Shown here piece after piece: positions 13,946 to 21,841 of a stretch of DNA of 21,841 bases. The DNA comes from CAYJAD01 sp964371835 (GTDB taxonomy: Bacteria > Desulfobacterota > Desulfovibrionia > Desulfovibrionales > Desulfovibrionaceae), in contig CAYJOP010000028.1 of NCBI GenBank assembly GCA_964371835.1, forward strand, positions 1 through 21,841. Reading direction: 5' to 3'. A program made the translations under genes and the position numbers. Position 1 is the first letter of the stretch; every line of letters begins with the position of its first letter. A model generated the notes under the pieces. The model saw only the letters and a program-made list of their open reading frames with translations, was not told the origin of the DNA and did not search any database.

Positions 13946-15085
13946 ATGAACGCAAGTATAGAATATAAAACTTTCATTTGGCTGTTGGTCTTGGTAAGCT
14001 TGGCTTTTCTTGTTTTGATGTTTCCCTTCATGGGCATAATTTTTTGGTCTGTGGCCATAAGCATTATTTTTTCTAAAACCCAAGATTATTTTGTTAAAAT
14101 CACCAAAAGCCCAAATTTGGCAGCTCTTATGACTTTGCTTGTAACCATAGTTATTGTGGTTATACCATTTTTATTTATTGCTAGCGCATTTTTGGAGCAA
14201 GGCCTTGCCTTGTATCAAGGTCTAAGTAGTGGTAATATCGACGTAAATGCGTATTTTGAAAAGATTAAAAGCTCATTCCCCATTGTGCAAGAATATATGC
14301 ACAAATTTAATATCGACATACAGTCATTACAAGGTAAGCTTACAGAAGTAGTGATTTTCGCCAGTAAATTTGTGGGACAGCATGCAGTGTCTATTGGAGC
14401 GCAAACAATTAATATAATAGCTCAACTTGGACTTTTGCTCTATATTACATTTTTTACCTTGCGCGACAAAAAGTTTATTATAAATCTATTACACAAAGCC
14501 CTACCCCTTGGTGATGCGCGTGAGGCAATTTTATTTCAAAAAATTTCTGAGGTAACTAAGGCTACCATCAACGGTAGTTTAGTTGTGGCCATGGTCCAAG
14601 GTACATTGGGCGGACTGATTTTCTGGTTTTTAGATGTGCAAGCCCCCATACTTTGGGGTGGAGTTATGACATTATTATCACTTGTGCCTATGATTGGTGC
14701 AGGTTTAGTTTGGGTGCCCGTTGCCATATACTTTTTTGCCACAGGGGATATGACGTCCGCACTTATTTTAACAGGTTTTGGCGTGTGCGTAATAGGACTT
14801 GTGGACAATGTTTTGCGTCCGCTCTTGGTGGGGCGTGATACGCGCTTGCCAGATTATTTAGTATTATTGTCAACGCTTGGTGGTTTTGGCTTACTTGGCA
14901 TGAATGGTTTTATCATTGGTCCATTATTGGCTGTATTGTTTATAACTTGCTGGGATATTTTTATTCGTGAGTATAATATTGAAGAGGATAGAAATCACAG
15001 TTTTGATGGTGATGAAGCCACAGTGGTCTTAGTTAAAAATGAAACAAATGTACAAATTAATATTACAGAAGATGAAATAAAATAG
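13946..15085 (+). CDS. AI-2E family transporter (PF01594 type membrane protein)
   Basis: 379 residues, multi-pass inner-membrane protein. Hydrophobic segments occur near 10-40, 58-80, 148-168, 200-230, 235-290 and 305-335. The family's conserved C-terminal half is clear: GTLGGLIFWFLDVQAPILWG, SLVPMIGAGLVWVPVAIYFF, DNVLRPLLVGRDTRLPDYLV and GFIIGPLLAVLF. Members are annotated as AI-2 exporters, but others export different small molecules or act as cation/proton antiporters, so the substrate is open. The C-terminal tail (about 345-379) is acidic and polar and is likely cytoplasmic. The ATG has AAGGA 6 nt upstream. The ABC-F gene begins 6 nt after its stop, so the two are probably co-transcribed. 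Confidence 0.92.
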   Translation: MNASIEYKTFIWLLVLVSLAFLVLMFPFMGIIFWSVAISIIFSKTQDYFVKITKSPNLAALMTLLVTIVIVVIPFLFIASAFLEQGLALYQGLSSGNIDVNAYFEKIKSSFPIVQEYMHKFNIDIQSLQGKLTEVVIFASKFVGQHAVSIGAQTINIIAQLGLLLYITFFTLRDKKFIINLLHKALPLGDAREAILFQKISEVTKATINGSLVVAMVQGTLGGLIFWFLDVQAPILWGGVMTLLSLVPMIGAGLVWVPVAIYFFATGDMTSALILTGFGVCVIGLVDNVLRPLLVGRDTRLPDYLVLLSTLGGFGLLGMNGFIIGPLLAVLFITCWDIFIREYNIEEDRNHSFDGDEATVVLVKNETNVQINITEDEIK

Positions 15086-15091
15086 TTTCAC

Positions 15092-17065
15092 ATGAAAATT
15101 ACTTTACAAGATATTGCCAAATATTATGGCGCACGATCCATTTTTGAAGGTTTTTCCTTGGATATTGAAGCTGGCACAAGGCTTTGTGTTTGTGGTCCTA
15201 ACGGAACGGGAAAATCAACGTTTTTGCGCATTTTGGCAGAGGTTGAATCACCAGATTCAGGGCAAGTCCTACTTCCAAAAAACTGTCGCTTAGGTTATGT
15301 GGAGCAAGAATTTGACTCCAAAACTTTGAAAAAAAAACTCATTGACTATGTAAAAGAAGCTTTACCTGATTGGCAAGATTTTTGGGTTATGTGGGAAGAT
15401 GCCCTTGCTAAAAAAGATGATGCCAAGCTCACAAAGCTCATGACAAGGCAACATGAACTTGAAATGCTCTATGGTTATAACCCAGAAAATCGCGCACAAA
15501 CAGTACTTTCTGGCTTGGGATTTTCAGAGCGTAAATGGGATATGCCCATGGAGCAACTTTCAGGTGGATGGCGAGAGCGTGCAAAGCTTGCTCGTGTGCT
15601 TACTGCTGGTGCTGATGTTTTGCTACTGGATGAGCCCACAAACCACTTGGATATTGAGGCAGTAGAATGGCTTGAGAGTTTTTTGCTTGCCTTTAAGGGT
15701 GTGCTTGTATTTGTGGCTCACGACCGCATGTTTATGGATAATGTGGGTACGCATGTATTATACCTTGGCATGTCTAGGCCATTTTTTCGTAAAACAAACT
15801 TCACCCAATTTTTAGCTTTGCAAGATGAATTGGAGGTGCAAAGAGAGCGTGAAGCTAAGGCAATTCAGGGTGAAATAACACGCAAAATGGCCTTTGTGGA
15901 GCGTTTTAGGGCCAAGGCCACCAAGGCACGCCAAGCAGGTTCAAGGCAAAAAATGGCTAAAAAACTTGAAAAAGAGCTTGAAAATTATCAACCAGAACAA
16001 AAACGGCGCAACTTAAGCTTTAGTTGGCCAGAACCCACCCGCACAGAAAAAATTGTACTCAGTGCCGCAGATGTGGCTTTTGCCTTTCCTGATGATGGCA
16101 AAACCTTGTGGCCGCCTTTGTCATTTACCTTATATCGTGGACAAAGAATTGCCTTAGTGGGCCCCAATGGTTGCGGAAAGTCAACTTTATTAAAAATTCT
16201 CGCTGGCAGGCTTGAAAAAAATGGCGGTAATGTTGCCATGGGCTCCTTGGTTCGTATGGGCTTTTTTAGTCAACATCAACTGGAAACATTACGCAGTACA
16301 GGTACCGTGCTTGGTGAAATTCGTCGCTTATCAGATCCACGCACCACTGAAGAAGAACTAATGAGTGTGCTTGGTATGTTCTTACTTGGGCAAAAATATT
16401 TTGAGCGCAAGGTGGAGAGTCTTTCTGGTGGCGAAAAAAGTAGGCTAATGCTGGCAACATTGTTTCTTGCGCGTTGCAATTTCTTAATTCTTGATGAACC
16501 CACAAACCATCTTGATTTAGAAAGCCGCGAAGCTTTGATTACAGCATTGGAAGCCTTTGAAGGTACAGTGCTCTTAGTTGCGCATGATCGCTGGCTTTTA
16601 TCTGCCTTAGCTGATGAAGCTTGGGCTGTGTCTGAGCAAGGTATAACAGTATATGAAGATGGATTTAATCAGTATGATGCAGCAAGGCGTGAAAATTTAC
16701 TTAAGAAAAATACGCAAGAAGATGCAAAGACCAGTACAAATAGTGGTGGACTCTCTCGCGAAGATTTGAAGAAACTAAAGCGTGAGCAGGCCGAACAGCG
16801 CAATGCTTTGTATAAAAAAATTAAACCCATACAAAAAAAATATGAGCAACAAGAAGCAGAGCTTGAAAAACTATTGCATGAGCTTGGCGAGGTAGAAGCA
16901 AGCCTTGCAGATCCTGACACATATGCTGATAGCACTAAGGCTACACCATTGTTAAAAAGATTTAATGAACTTCAAGGCGAGTCTGAAAAATTGATGGAAC
17001 AGATGGCAAAAGCCGAAGAAATATTACAAAACTATGAACAAGAACGACAAATGCTAGGTGAATAA
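15092..17065 (+). CDS. ABC-F family ATPase with C-terminal coiled coil
   Basis: 657-residue soluble protein with two ABC ATPase domains and no membrane helix. Domain 1: Walker A GPNGTGKST (35-43), signature LSGGW (156-160), Walker B LLLDEPTNHLD (177-187), switch His210. Linker about 245-305, highly charged. Domain 2: Walker A GPNGCGKST (357-365), signature LSGGE (444-448), Walker B LILDEPTNHLD (465-475), His498. A C-terminal coiled coil of the Uup type runs from about 555 to 652 (LSREDLKKLKREQAEQRNAL). ABC-F proteins bind ribosomes and relieve stalling or antibiotic effects; some members confer resistance. The layout resembles Uup/YheS. The start lacks a visible ribosome-binding site and lies 6 nt after the AI-2E stop, so coupling is likely. 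Confidence 0.94.
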   Translation: MKITLQDIAKYYGARSIFEGFSLDIEAGTRLCVCGPNGTGKSTFLRILAEVESPDSGQVLLPKNCRLGYVEQEFDSKTLKKKLIDYVKEALPDWQDFWVMWEDALAKKDDAKLTKLMTRQHELEMLYGYNPENRAQTVLSGLGFSERKWDMPMEQLSGGWRERAKLARVLTAGADVLLLDEPTNHLDIEAVEWLESFLLAFKGVLVFVAHDRMFMDNVGTHVLYLGMSRPFFRKTNFTQFLALQDELEVQREREAKAIQGEITRKMAFVERFRAKATKARQAGSRQKMAKKLEKELENYQPEQKRRNLSFSWPEPTRTEKIVLSAADVAFAFPDDGKTLWPPLSFTLYRGQRIALVGPNGCGKSTLLKILAGRLEKNGGNVAMGSLVRMGFFSQHQLETLRSTGTVLGEIRRLSDPRTTEEELMSVLGMFLLGQKYFERKVESLSGGEKSRLMLATLFLARCNFLILDEPTNHLDLESREALITALEAFEGTVLLVAHDRWLLSALADEAWAVSEQGITVYEDGFNQYDAARRENLLKKNTQEDAKTSTNSGGLSREDLKKLKREQAEQRNALYKKIKPIQKKYEQQEAELEKLLHELGEVEASLADPDTYADSTKATPLLKRFNELQGESEKLMEQMAKAEEILQNYEQERQMLGE

Positions 17066-17238
17066 AAAAATAAAATAAGTTTCTAAACAGCAAAAAATAC
17101 AGATATTTATATTGACATTTATGCCAAAATCCAAAAACTGTGTGTTTTGTCATGATTCTTGTTTGATTATTAGCTGATTTAATGATATTTTTTTCTAGTT
17201 GATGCTTATTTAATTAATGCTTAAATGCTAGGTAAGAT

Positions 17239-17523
17239 TTATAAGTCTAAGTTTAATGCATTAGGATTGCATATAAAAATCCAAAAAAAATTTTTGAAAT
17301 GTAAAGTTTCCAGCATGGATTGGAAAATAGTTTGTGGCAAAAAATTTGTACAAACTGCGCCACTATAAAGTGTACTTTTTTGTAAAGTGGGTATATTTAC
17401 AATTGTAGGGGTTGAAGGCAAATTATTAAGCTGTATAGCAGATGAAAGATCTGTAACTGATGTTTGAAATGGATTGCAATTTATAGAAATTTTATTTGCT
17501 TTGCTTTGGCTGTAGTTTGGTCT
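17239..17523 (-). pseudogene. Possible decayed ORF of unknown family
   Basis: A minus-strand frame stays open for 94 codons in very AT-rich sequence and has no ATG start. Its translation looks protein-like in the middle (AIQLNNLPSTPTIVNIP, then STLYSGAVCTNFLPQTIFQS). Upstream, in another frame and ended by a TAG at 17541-17543, lies SNYHHSYAIDVSFSSIS. These could be pieces of one gene broken by stops and a frameshift. Chance cannot be excluded and I recognise no family. Confidence 0.25.
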
Positions 17524-17621
17524 TTATGAAAAATTTATAGCTAAGAAATTGAAGAAAAGCTTACATCAATGGCATAAGAATGGTGGTAATTAGATACGCT
17601 TTTTATGTAGTTATCTTTTAT

Positions 17622-17652
17622 TATAATGTTAAATTTAGAGGTTTAAGGTGAG
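17622..17652 (+). promoter_or_regulatory. asd -10 box and ribosome-binding site
   Basis: TATAAT (17622-17627) has no clear -35 partner at 16-18 nt. TAAGGTGA (17645-17652) is complementary to the 16S rRNA 3' end and lies 4 nt before the ATG at 17657. This argues for that ATG rather than the GTG at 17648, which falls inside the ribosome-binding site. Confidence 0.5.
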
Positions 17653-17656
17653 TAAG

Positions 17657-18697
17657 ATGAGTGTAAAAGTAGCTGTAGTTGGTGCAACGGGGGCTGTTGG
17701 ACGTGAAATGCTTAAAACATTACATGAGCGTGAGTTTCCTGCCAATGAAATAGTGCCCTTTGCTTCGGCTCGTTCAGCTGGAAATATAGTAAAATATGGT
17801 GATGCTGAGCTTGTGGTGCAGGAGCTAAAAGAAGATGTATTCACAGGTTTTGACATTGCAATTTTCTCCGCTGGTGGCAGTACTTCAGAAAAATTTGCAC
17901 CTCATGCCGCCGCCGTTGGCTGCATTGTTGTGGACAACTCCTCCGCATGGCGAATGGATGAACGCTGCCCTCTTGTTGTGCCAGAAGTAAATGCTGATGA
18001 CCTTGCAAATCATCAAGGTATTATTGCAAATCCAAATTGTTCAACAATTCAAATGATGGTGGCCTTAAAGCCTTTGCATGATGCGGCCAAGATTAAAAGA
18101 GTTATCGTTTCTACTTACCAAGCTGTTTCTGGAACAGGCCAAAAGGCCATTGAGGAGCTTGAAAAACAAGTGCGCCAAATTTTTAATATGCAAGAGCCAG
18201 ATGTGGAAGTTTATCCACATCGTATTGCTTTTAACTGCTTGCCACACATAGATGTGTTTTTAGAAAATGACTATACGAAGGAAGAGATGAAGATGGTGCA
18301 TGAAACTGTCAAAATTCTAAATGATCCTTCCGTCAAAGTTACAGCCACTTGCGTGCGTGTACCAGTTTTTTATGGCCACTCTGAATCCATAAATATTGAA
18401 ACTGAAAAAAAATTAACCCCAGCAGAAGCAAGGGCAATTTTAGCACAAGCTCCTGGTGTTCAAGTGTATGATAATCCAAAGGAAAAAATGTACCCCATGC
18501 CCATTGATGCAGCTGGTGAGTACCCAACCTTTGTGGGGCGTATCCGTGAAGATGAAAGTATTGCCAATGGCCTTAATATGTGGGTTGTGGCTGACAACAT
18601 ACTTAAAGGTGCTGCTTTAAATGCCGTGCAAATTGCTGAAACTTTAATTGAACGCAATTTGTTAGGTGTAAAAGACAAGAAAGTTTTTCTTAAATAA
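17657..18697 (+). CDS. asd: Aspartate-semialdehyde dehydrogenase
   Basis: 346 residues. Reduces aspartyl-4-phosphate to aspartate semialdehyde with NADPH, the branch step to lysine/diaminopimelate, methionine, threonine and isoleucine. N-terminal Rossmann motif VVGATGAVGREML (7-19); phosphate/cofactor segment SAGGSTSEKFAP (71-82); catalytic Cys128 in ANPNCSTIQM; AVSGTGQKAIEEL (near 153-165); PHIDVFLENDYTKEE; and the substrate-binding RVPVFYGHSESI with its His. All active-site blocks are intact. The start is the ATG with the strong ribosome-binding site TAAGGTGA. The next gene begins 11 nt after the stop, so asd probably heads an operon with the aminotransferase, glycosyltransferase and TtuA-like genes. 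Confidence 0.97.
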   Translation: MSVKVAVVGATGAVGREMLKTLHEREFPANEIVPFASARSAGNIVKYGDAELVVQELKEDVFTGFDIAIFSAGGSTSEKFAPHAAAVGCIVVDNSSAWRMDERCPLVVPEVNADDLANHQGIIANPNCSTIQMMVALKPLHDAAKIKRVIVSTYQAVSGTGQKAIEELEKQVRQIFNMQEPDVEVYPHRIAFNCLPHIDVFLENDYTKEEMKMVHETVKILNDPSVKVTATCVRVPVFYGHSESINIETEKKLTPAEARAILAQAPGVQVYDNPKEKMYPMPIDAAGEYPTFVGRIREDESIANGLNMWVVADNILKGAALNAVQIAETLIERNLLGVKDKKVFLK

Positions 18698-18708
18698 AGT
18701 TAATTGTC

Positions 18709-19647
18709 ATGCAAGTATTGGATTCTAAAAAATATCTTGAAAAAATGCTCTCAGTACCTCGTGCTGGTGGCGAGAAAATCCGCGCTTTTTATGATCACAG
18801 GGTGGGGGCAATTTGTAAGGATATTTCCATGCTTTTAATCCCACTTGATGATCATTTGTGTCATCGAGGTGATGGAGTTTTTGAAAGTATAGCCTTTCGC
18901 AATGGGCGAATGCTACAGATTGATGCGCATATTAAGCGTATGCAAAGTTCTGCGGCTGGAATAAAAATTAAGCCGCCTTGTACTTGGGATGAGCTGCGAA
19001 ATATTATTCTTGCAGTTGCTCGTGCAGGTGGTTGCGAGCATGGTTCAGTTCGCATTTTACTAGGACGTGGCCCTGGCGGGTTTGATATTTCTCCAGCAGA
19101 GTGCCCTGTATCAAGTCTTTATGTGGTAGCAATTAAGGGTAATATTCCAAACGATGAATGGTACGCAAGGGGGTTAACATCTTTTCGCTCAATTATTCCA
19201 GCAAAACAGGGTTACCTTGCAAAATTGAAAAACACTAATTATTTACCAAATGTGCTCATGGCAGAAGAAGCCATCAAGCGTAAAATTGATGTTGGTTTAT
19301 CATTTGATGATAATGGTTTTCTTGCTGAGGCTGCCATTGCCAATGTTGCTATTATAAGAAAAGATAATGTTTTTACATCACCGTTTATAGAGCATATTCT
19401 AACGGGCACAACACTACTTGCAGCCATGGAGGAGGCTAAACCCTCCATGCAGGTTGAGTATTGCAACATTACAGAACAAGATATATTAGAAGCTAAGGAA
19501 GTATTACTTTTTAGCTCAACTCCACTTTGCGTTGGCATTACCCACTTTGAGGGTAAACCAATTGGTGCAGGAAAGCCAGGGCCCATGGCCCATGAACTTA
19601 GAGTTAAATTAGCCAAACGCCTTGTGGCTGAAGGAGTGGAATTTTAA
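18709..19647 (+). CDS. Class IV aminotransferase (BCAT/PabC/D-alanine transaminase superfamily)
   Basis: 312-residue PLP enzyme of fold type IV. Visible elements: HRGDGVFESIAFRNGRM (52-68), matching the conserved GDGvFEt block; IDAHIKRM (71-78); the catalytic lysine Lys174 in LAKLKNTNYLPNVLMAEEA; Glu207 in FLAEAAIANVAII, which contacts the PLP pyridine nitrogen; and ILTGTTLLA (230-238), matching the LtGxTr phosphate-binding block. It has about 45 residues before the first motif, longer than most PabC or D-amino acid transaminases. Substrate cannot be decided: branched-chain transaminase, 4-amino-4-deoxychorismate lyase or a D-amino acid enzyme are all possible. It lies 11 nt after asd and 2 nt before the glycosyltransferase. 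The ribosome-binding site is weak. Confidence 0.9.
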   Translation: MQVLDSKKYLEKMLSVPRAGGEKIRAFYDHRVGAICKDISMLLIPLDDHLCHRGDGVFESIAFRNGRMLQIDAHIKRMQSSAAGIKIKPPCTWDELRNIILAVARAGGCEHGSVRILLGRGPGGFDISPAECPVSSLYVVAIKGNIPNDEWYARGLTSFRSIIPAKQGYLAKLKNTNYLPNVLMAEEAIKRKIDVGLSFDDNGFLAEAAIANVAIIRKDNVFTSPFIEHILTGTTLLAAMEEAKPSMQVEYCNITEQDILEAKEVLLFSSTPLCVGITHFEGKPIGAGKPGPMAHELRVKLAKRLVAEGVEF

Positions 19648-19649
19648 TA

Positions 19650-20897
19650 ATGACTGCTGTAGAAAATGATTCAAAACAGGATAAAGATATCCCTAAAGCT
19701 AAAATAAATAAGTATAAGCAAGCTCCGCTAAATATATATTTTTTAGATACGGGTAATGGGTTTACAACGTCGCAAAAAGAAATCTTGGCTTTGGCTTTGC
19801 ATCTAAAAGAGCAAGGTTGCGAACCTTGCATTTGTTGTCGTGCAAAAAGTGCTCTTATGAAAAAAGCAGCTGAGCTGAAATTAAAAAAAATGGTTATAAT
19901 AGGCGCAAATGCTAAAAAAGTTACCATGCTTGGATTGCTGCAACTTTATTTTAAAATGAAACGCAACGATCGCGTCTGCCTGCATAGTTTTTCCAATGAC
20001 TGCTTGCCACTTATGCAAATTATTTCACGCATGCGTCAGGAAGATAGCACTATTTGTTTGCATTCTTGCTTTGATAGTCCTTCTATACTTAGCAATGAGC
20101 TAGCTGTTGGCAAAATGGTAAGTTGGCTTTGCAAGCTACTTGCACCAAAAAATGCTTCAAAAAAATTACCATCCTACTGGACAGTGCCCCAAAAAGTTGT
20201 TTTTCCGAGTAAATTTCTCGCAAATCTGTGGGTTGAATTTGGATTAAAACCGACTCAACCTGTTGCAATTCATACTTCGCATGCACACTTAAAACCACAA
20301 GCAAAAACAGATTCCAAACGCTATGTATTTGTGGCTTTAGAACCGTTAGAAGAAGCTTCTGGCATTGATGTTCTGCTAAAAGCCATGTCTGCCCTTTGGC
20401 AACATCCAGCACTACCCGAATGGGAGGTGCGCGTGATGGGAAGCGGATCTGGATTTGAAAAAACATTAAATGAAGCTCAATCACTTGGTGTTTCATCACG
20501 TTTAGCTTTGCTGGGTGAACAAAAAATTGAAGATGTGCTTGAATATGCACATGTAATAATAAGTCCAAATACTGGACCTCAAGGGAATATTTCATCTTTA
20601 ATGGCTGCTTGGAGTATGGGGCTACCACTTATTTGTACAACGGTAAGCGCACATATGGAGGTTGCCAATATTGATAATGCCATGATTTTACCAGCAACTG
20701 ACCCTCAACGCCTTGCAGCTGCCATGATAGACCTTATGAATAACCCTGAGAGCATGGATAATCTAAGTAAATTAAGTTCCTCCATGTACTTGTATGCAAA
20801 TATTTCTCGCTTTTTAGGTGAATATTCCAATTTGTATACTGAATGTGTGGCGAAACACGGTTGGGTTTTGTTTCTACAAAATAAAAAAGAAGGCTAA
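19650..20897 (+). CDS. Glycosyltransferase, GT-B fold (GT4-like)
   Basis: 415 residues, probably cytoplasmic or peripheral to the membrane. The first 25 residues are charged and look disordered. The N-terminal half begins with NIYFLDTGNGFTTSQKEILA, like the glycine-rich loop of GT-B acceptor domains. The C-terminal half starts near 224 (RYVFVALEPL), with SGIDVLLKAM, VRVMGSGSGFEK and then SPNTGPQGNISSLMAAWSMG (302-321). In GT4 enzymes the last segment normally carries an E-x7-E pair that binds the donor sugar. Here the glutamates are not seen (Gln and Ala in their places), although the following GLPLI is kept. It may use a different donor or be weakly active. Its ATG is 2 nt after the aminotransferase stop, implying translational coupling. 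Acceptor unknown; LPS or other surface glycan is a guess. Confidence 0.85.
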   Translation: MTAVENDSKQDKDIPKAKINKYKQAPLNIYFLDTGNGFTTSQKEILALALHLKEQGCEPCICCRAKSALMKKAAELKLKKMVIIGANAKKVTMLGLLQLYFKMKRNDRVCLHSFSNDCLPLMQIISRMRQEDSTICLHSCFDSPSILSNELAVGKMVSWLCKLLAPKNASKKLPSYWTVPQKVVFPSKFLANLWVEFGLKPTQPVAIHTSHAHLKPQAKTDSKRYVFVALEPLEEASGIDVLLKAMSALWQHPALPEWEVRVMGSGSGFEKTLNEAQSLGVSSRLALLGEQKIEDVLEYAHVIISPNTGPQGNISSLMAAWSMGLPLICTTVSAHMEVANIDNAMILPATDPQRLAAAMIDLMNNPESMDNLSKLSSSMYLYANISRFLGEYSNLYTECVAKHGWVLFLQNKKEG

Positions 20898-20899
20898 AA

Positions 20900-21802
20900 A
20901 TGAAATGCAAGGTGTGCAAAGAAGTTGCTGTTGTAAGCTTGCGCAGTCACCATGCTGGATTTTGTGCTCCTTGTTTTTTGCAATTTTTTGAAAGGCAAGT
21001 GGAAAAGGGTATTAAATCTCAAAAATTATTTACAAAGGATGATAGGGTTTTAGTTGCACTTTCAGGTGGCAAAGATTCTCTTGCCTTAATGTTTGAACTT
21101 TCTCGCCTTGGCTACAACGTAACTGGACTACATATTGACCTCTCCATTGCGGGGTCATCCAACATTACCAGAAAAGTGGTGGAAGAATTTTGCAATAAGC
21201 ACGGATTTGATTTAATTGTTAAAGAAATGGCTCAGGAAGGCTTAGCCATACCCTTGGTTAAGGCAAGATTAAAACGACCCATTTGCTCCGCTTGCGGTAA
21301 GATTAAACGCTATTTTTTCAATAAAGTTGCCATGGATCTTGGCTACACAGCCCTTGCCACAGGCCATAACCTTGATGATGAAGTGGCAAGGCTTTTTAGC
21401 AATACCATCCGCTGGGACTCTGCCTACCTCTCAGACCAAGGCCCCAAGCTAGAAGCAGAAGACGGCTTTGCATGCAAGGTTAAACCCCTCTGGCGGCTTA
21501 CAGAATTTGAAACTGCTAATTACGGATTTTTGATGGGCATTGAGCATCACTATGCCCCCTGCCCCTATAGCGGTGGCGCAAGCTTCACATTTCATAAACA
21601 TCTATGGCAACAGCTAGAAGAAGCCATGCCAGGACGCAAACTTGATTTTTATCAAGGTTTTTTACAACGTGGGCGGCCTGTATTTGCAAAAGAAGAAGCT
21701 GAATCAGGGCAAACTCTTAGCCCCTGTGAACGCTGTGGTTATCCAACCTCTGCCGAAGTCTGCGGAGTTTGTAGGATTAAGGAAGCTGTGGCTGAGGGTT
21801 AG
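20900..21802 (+). CDS. TtuA/Ncs6-type tRNA thiolation enzyme (adenylyltransferase)
   Basis: 300 residues. An N-terminal zinc finger (Cys3, Cys6, Cys22, Cys25), a PP-loop SGGKDS (55-60), a CSAC pair (Cys129, Cys132) with a distant Cys221 in YAPCPYSGG, and a C-terminal zinc finger (Cys276, Cys279, Cys288, Cys291). This set is that of the TtuA/Ncs6/CTU1 branch of the TtcA superfamily. In TtuA the three middle cysteines hold an iron-sulfur cluster, and the enzyme activates a tRNA uridine with ATP before sulfur insertion. Other signatures are ATGHNLDDE (153-161) and PLWRLTEFETANYGFLM. TtcA itself lacks both zinc fingers. The sulfur-carrier partner is not in the window. AGAAGG precedes the ATG by 7 nt, and the gene is 2 nt after the glycosyltransferase. 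Confidence 0.9.
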   Translation: MKCKVCKEVAVVSLRSHHAGFCAPCFLQFFERQVEKGIKSQKLFTKDDRVLVALSGGKDSLALMFELSRLGYNVTGLHIDLSIAGSSNITRKVVEEFCNKHGFDLIVKEMAQEGLAIPLVKARLKRPICSACGKIKRYFFNKVAMDLGYTALATGHNLDDEVARLFSNTIRWDSAYLSDQGPKLEAEDGFACKVKPLWRLTEFETANYGFLMGIEHHYAPCPYSGGASFTFHKHLWQQLEEAMPGRKLDFYQGFLQRGRPVFAKEEAESGQTLSPCERCGYPTSAEVCGVCRIKEAVAEG

Positions 21803-21804
21803 CA

Positions 21805-21841
21805 GAGCTAGTTTGGATAGTTGAGCTAGTTTGGATAGTTG
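21805..21841. repeat. 18-bp tandem repeat reaching the window end
   Basis: GAGCTAGTTTGGATAGTT occurs at 21805-21822 and identically at 21823-21840. Base 21841 (G) is the first of a possible third copy. It begins 2 nt after the stop of the TtuA-like gene. The total copy number cannot be seen. Confidence 0.85.

Larger units (their letters stand above)
17066..17656. other. AT-rich intergenic region before asd
   Basis: 591 nt. 17066-17238 is very AT-rich with no ORF or strong hairpin, and no clear terminator for the ABC-F gene was found. 17239-17640 has a minus-strand signal that may be a decayed gene (listed separately). The last 35 nt hold a TATAAT and the asd ribosome-binding site. Confidence 0.7.

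Noticed and set aside
17648..17656. GTG start for asd
   Set aside because: The GTG is part of the ribosome-binding site TAAGGTGA, which serves the ATG at 17657.
20089..20628. 179-codon minus-strand ORF inside the glycosyltransferase
   Set aside because: Antisense shadow of a clear GT-B gene, with low-complexity, His/Leu/Gln-rich translation.
1..21841. tRNA or rRNA genes
   Set aside because: No cloverleaf with a TTCGA-type T-loop and no rRNA-like sequence was recognised on either strand.

Overview
This 21.8 kb window is bacterial chromosome with moderately low G+C. The gene set suggests a sulfate-reducing-type deltaproteobacterium near Desulfovibrionaceae: a long-form Pta next to AckA, a DUF169 protein beside a TauE/SafE permease, a FliJ/MotE-like/FliD/FliS flagellar block with a candidate sigma-54 promoter, and hairpins built on a GGGAAACTTTT core. 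This placement is inferred from gene content; no rRNA is present to confirm it.

Layout. (1) 85-3435, plus strand: pta and ackA, interconverting acetyl-CoA and acetate with ATP formation. (2) 3541-4101, plus: a solo AMMECR1 protein. A palindromic terminator-like hairpin separates it from the convergent flagellar block. (3) 9970-4234, minus: fliJ, a MotE-like gene, a short exported protein with an outer-membrane-like C-terminus, fliD and fliS. A good sigma-54 site (GG-N10-GC) precedes fliJ and a sigma-28-like site precedes fliD, which fits the usual middle/late flagellar hierarchy. (4) 9971-10496: a non-coding stretch with an unusual G+C-richer chain of hairpins. It is bounded by inverted repeats and flanked by a 7-bp direct repeat, so it may be a small non-autonomous mobile element or a structured RNA. 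(5) 10497-11532: two convergent genes for unassigned membrane proteins. (6) 13631-11594, minus: a DUF169 protein with 12 cysteines and a signal-peptide-bearing TauE/SafE permease, ending in a terminator. (7) 13946-17065, plus: an AI-2E family transporter and an ABC-F ATPase. (8) 17066-17656: an AT-rich gap with a possible decayed ORF on the minus strand. (9) 17657-21802, plus: asd, a class IV aminotransferase, a GT-B glycosyltransferase and a TtuA/Ncs6-type tRNA thiolation enzyme, with gaps of 2 to 11 nt. (10) 21805 to the window end: the start of an 18-bp tandem repeat.

How the genes work together: energy conservation (pta-ackA), the flagellar filament cap, its chaperone and export (fliD, fliS, fliJ), probable sulfur-compound handling (DUF169-TSUP, inferred), translation maintenance (ABC-F, TtuA-like) and aspartate-family amino acid synthesis (asd). 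Most of the window is ordinary core genome. The parts most worth a second look are the hairpin island at 10075-10362, the DUF169-TSUP pair, the exported protein inside the flagellar cluster, and the candidate gene relic before asd.
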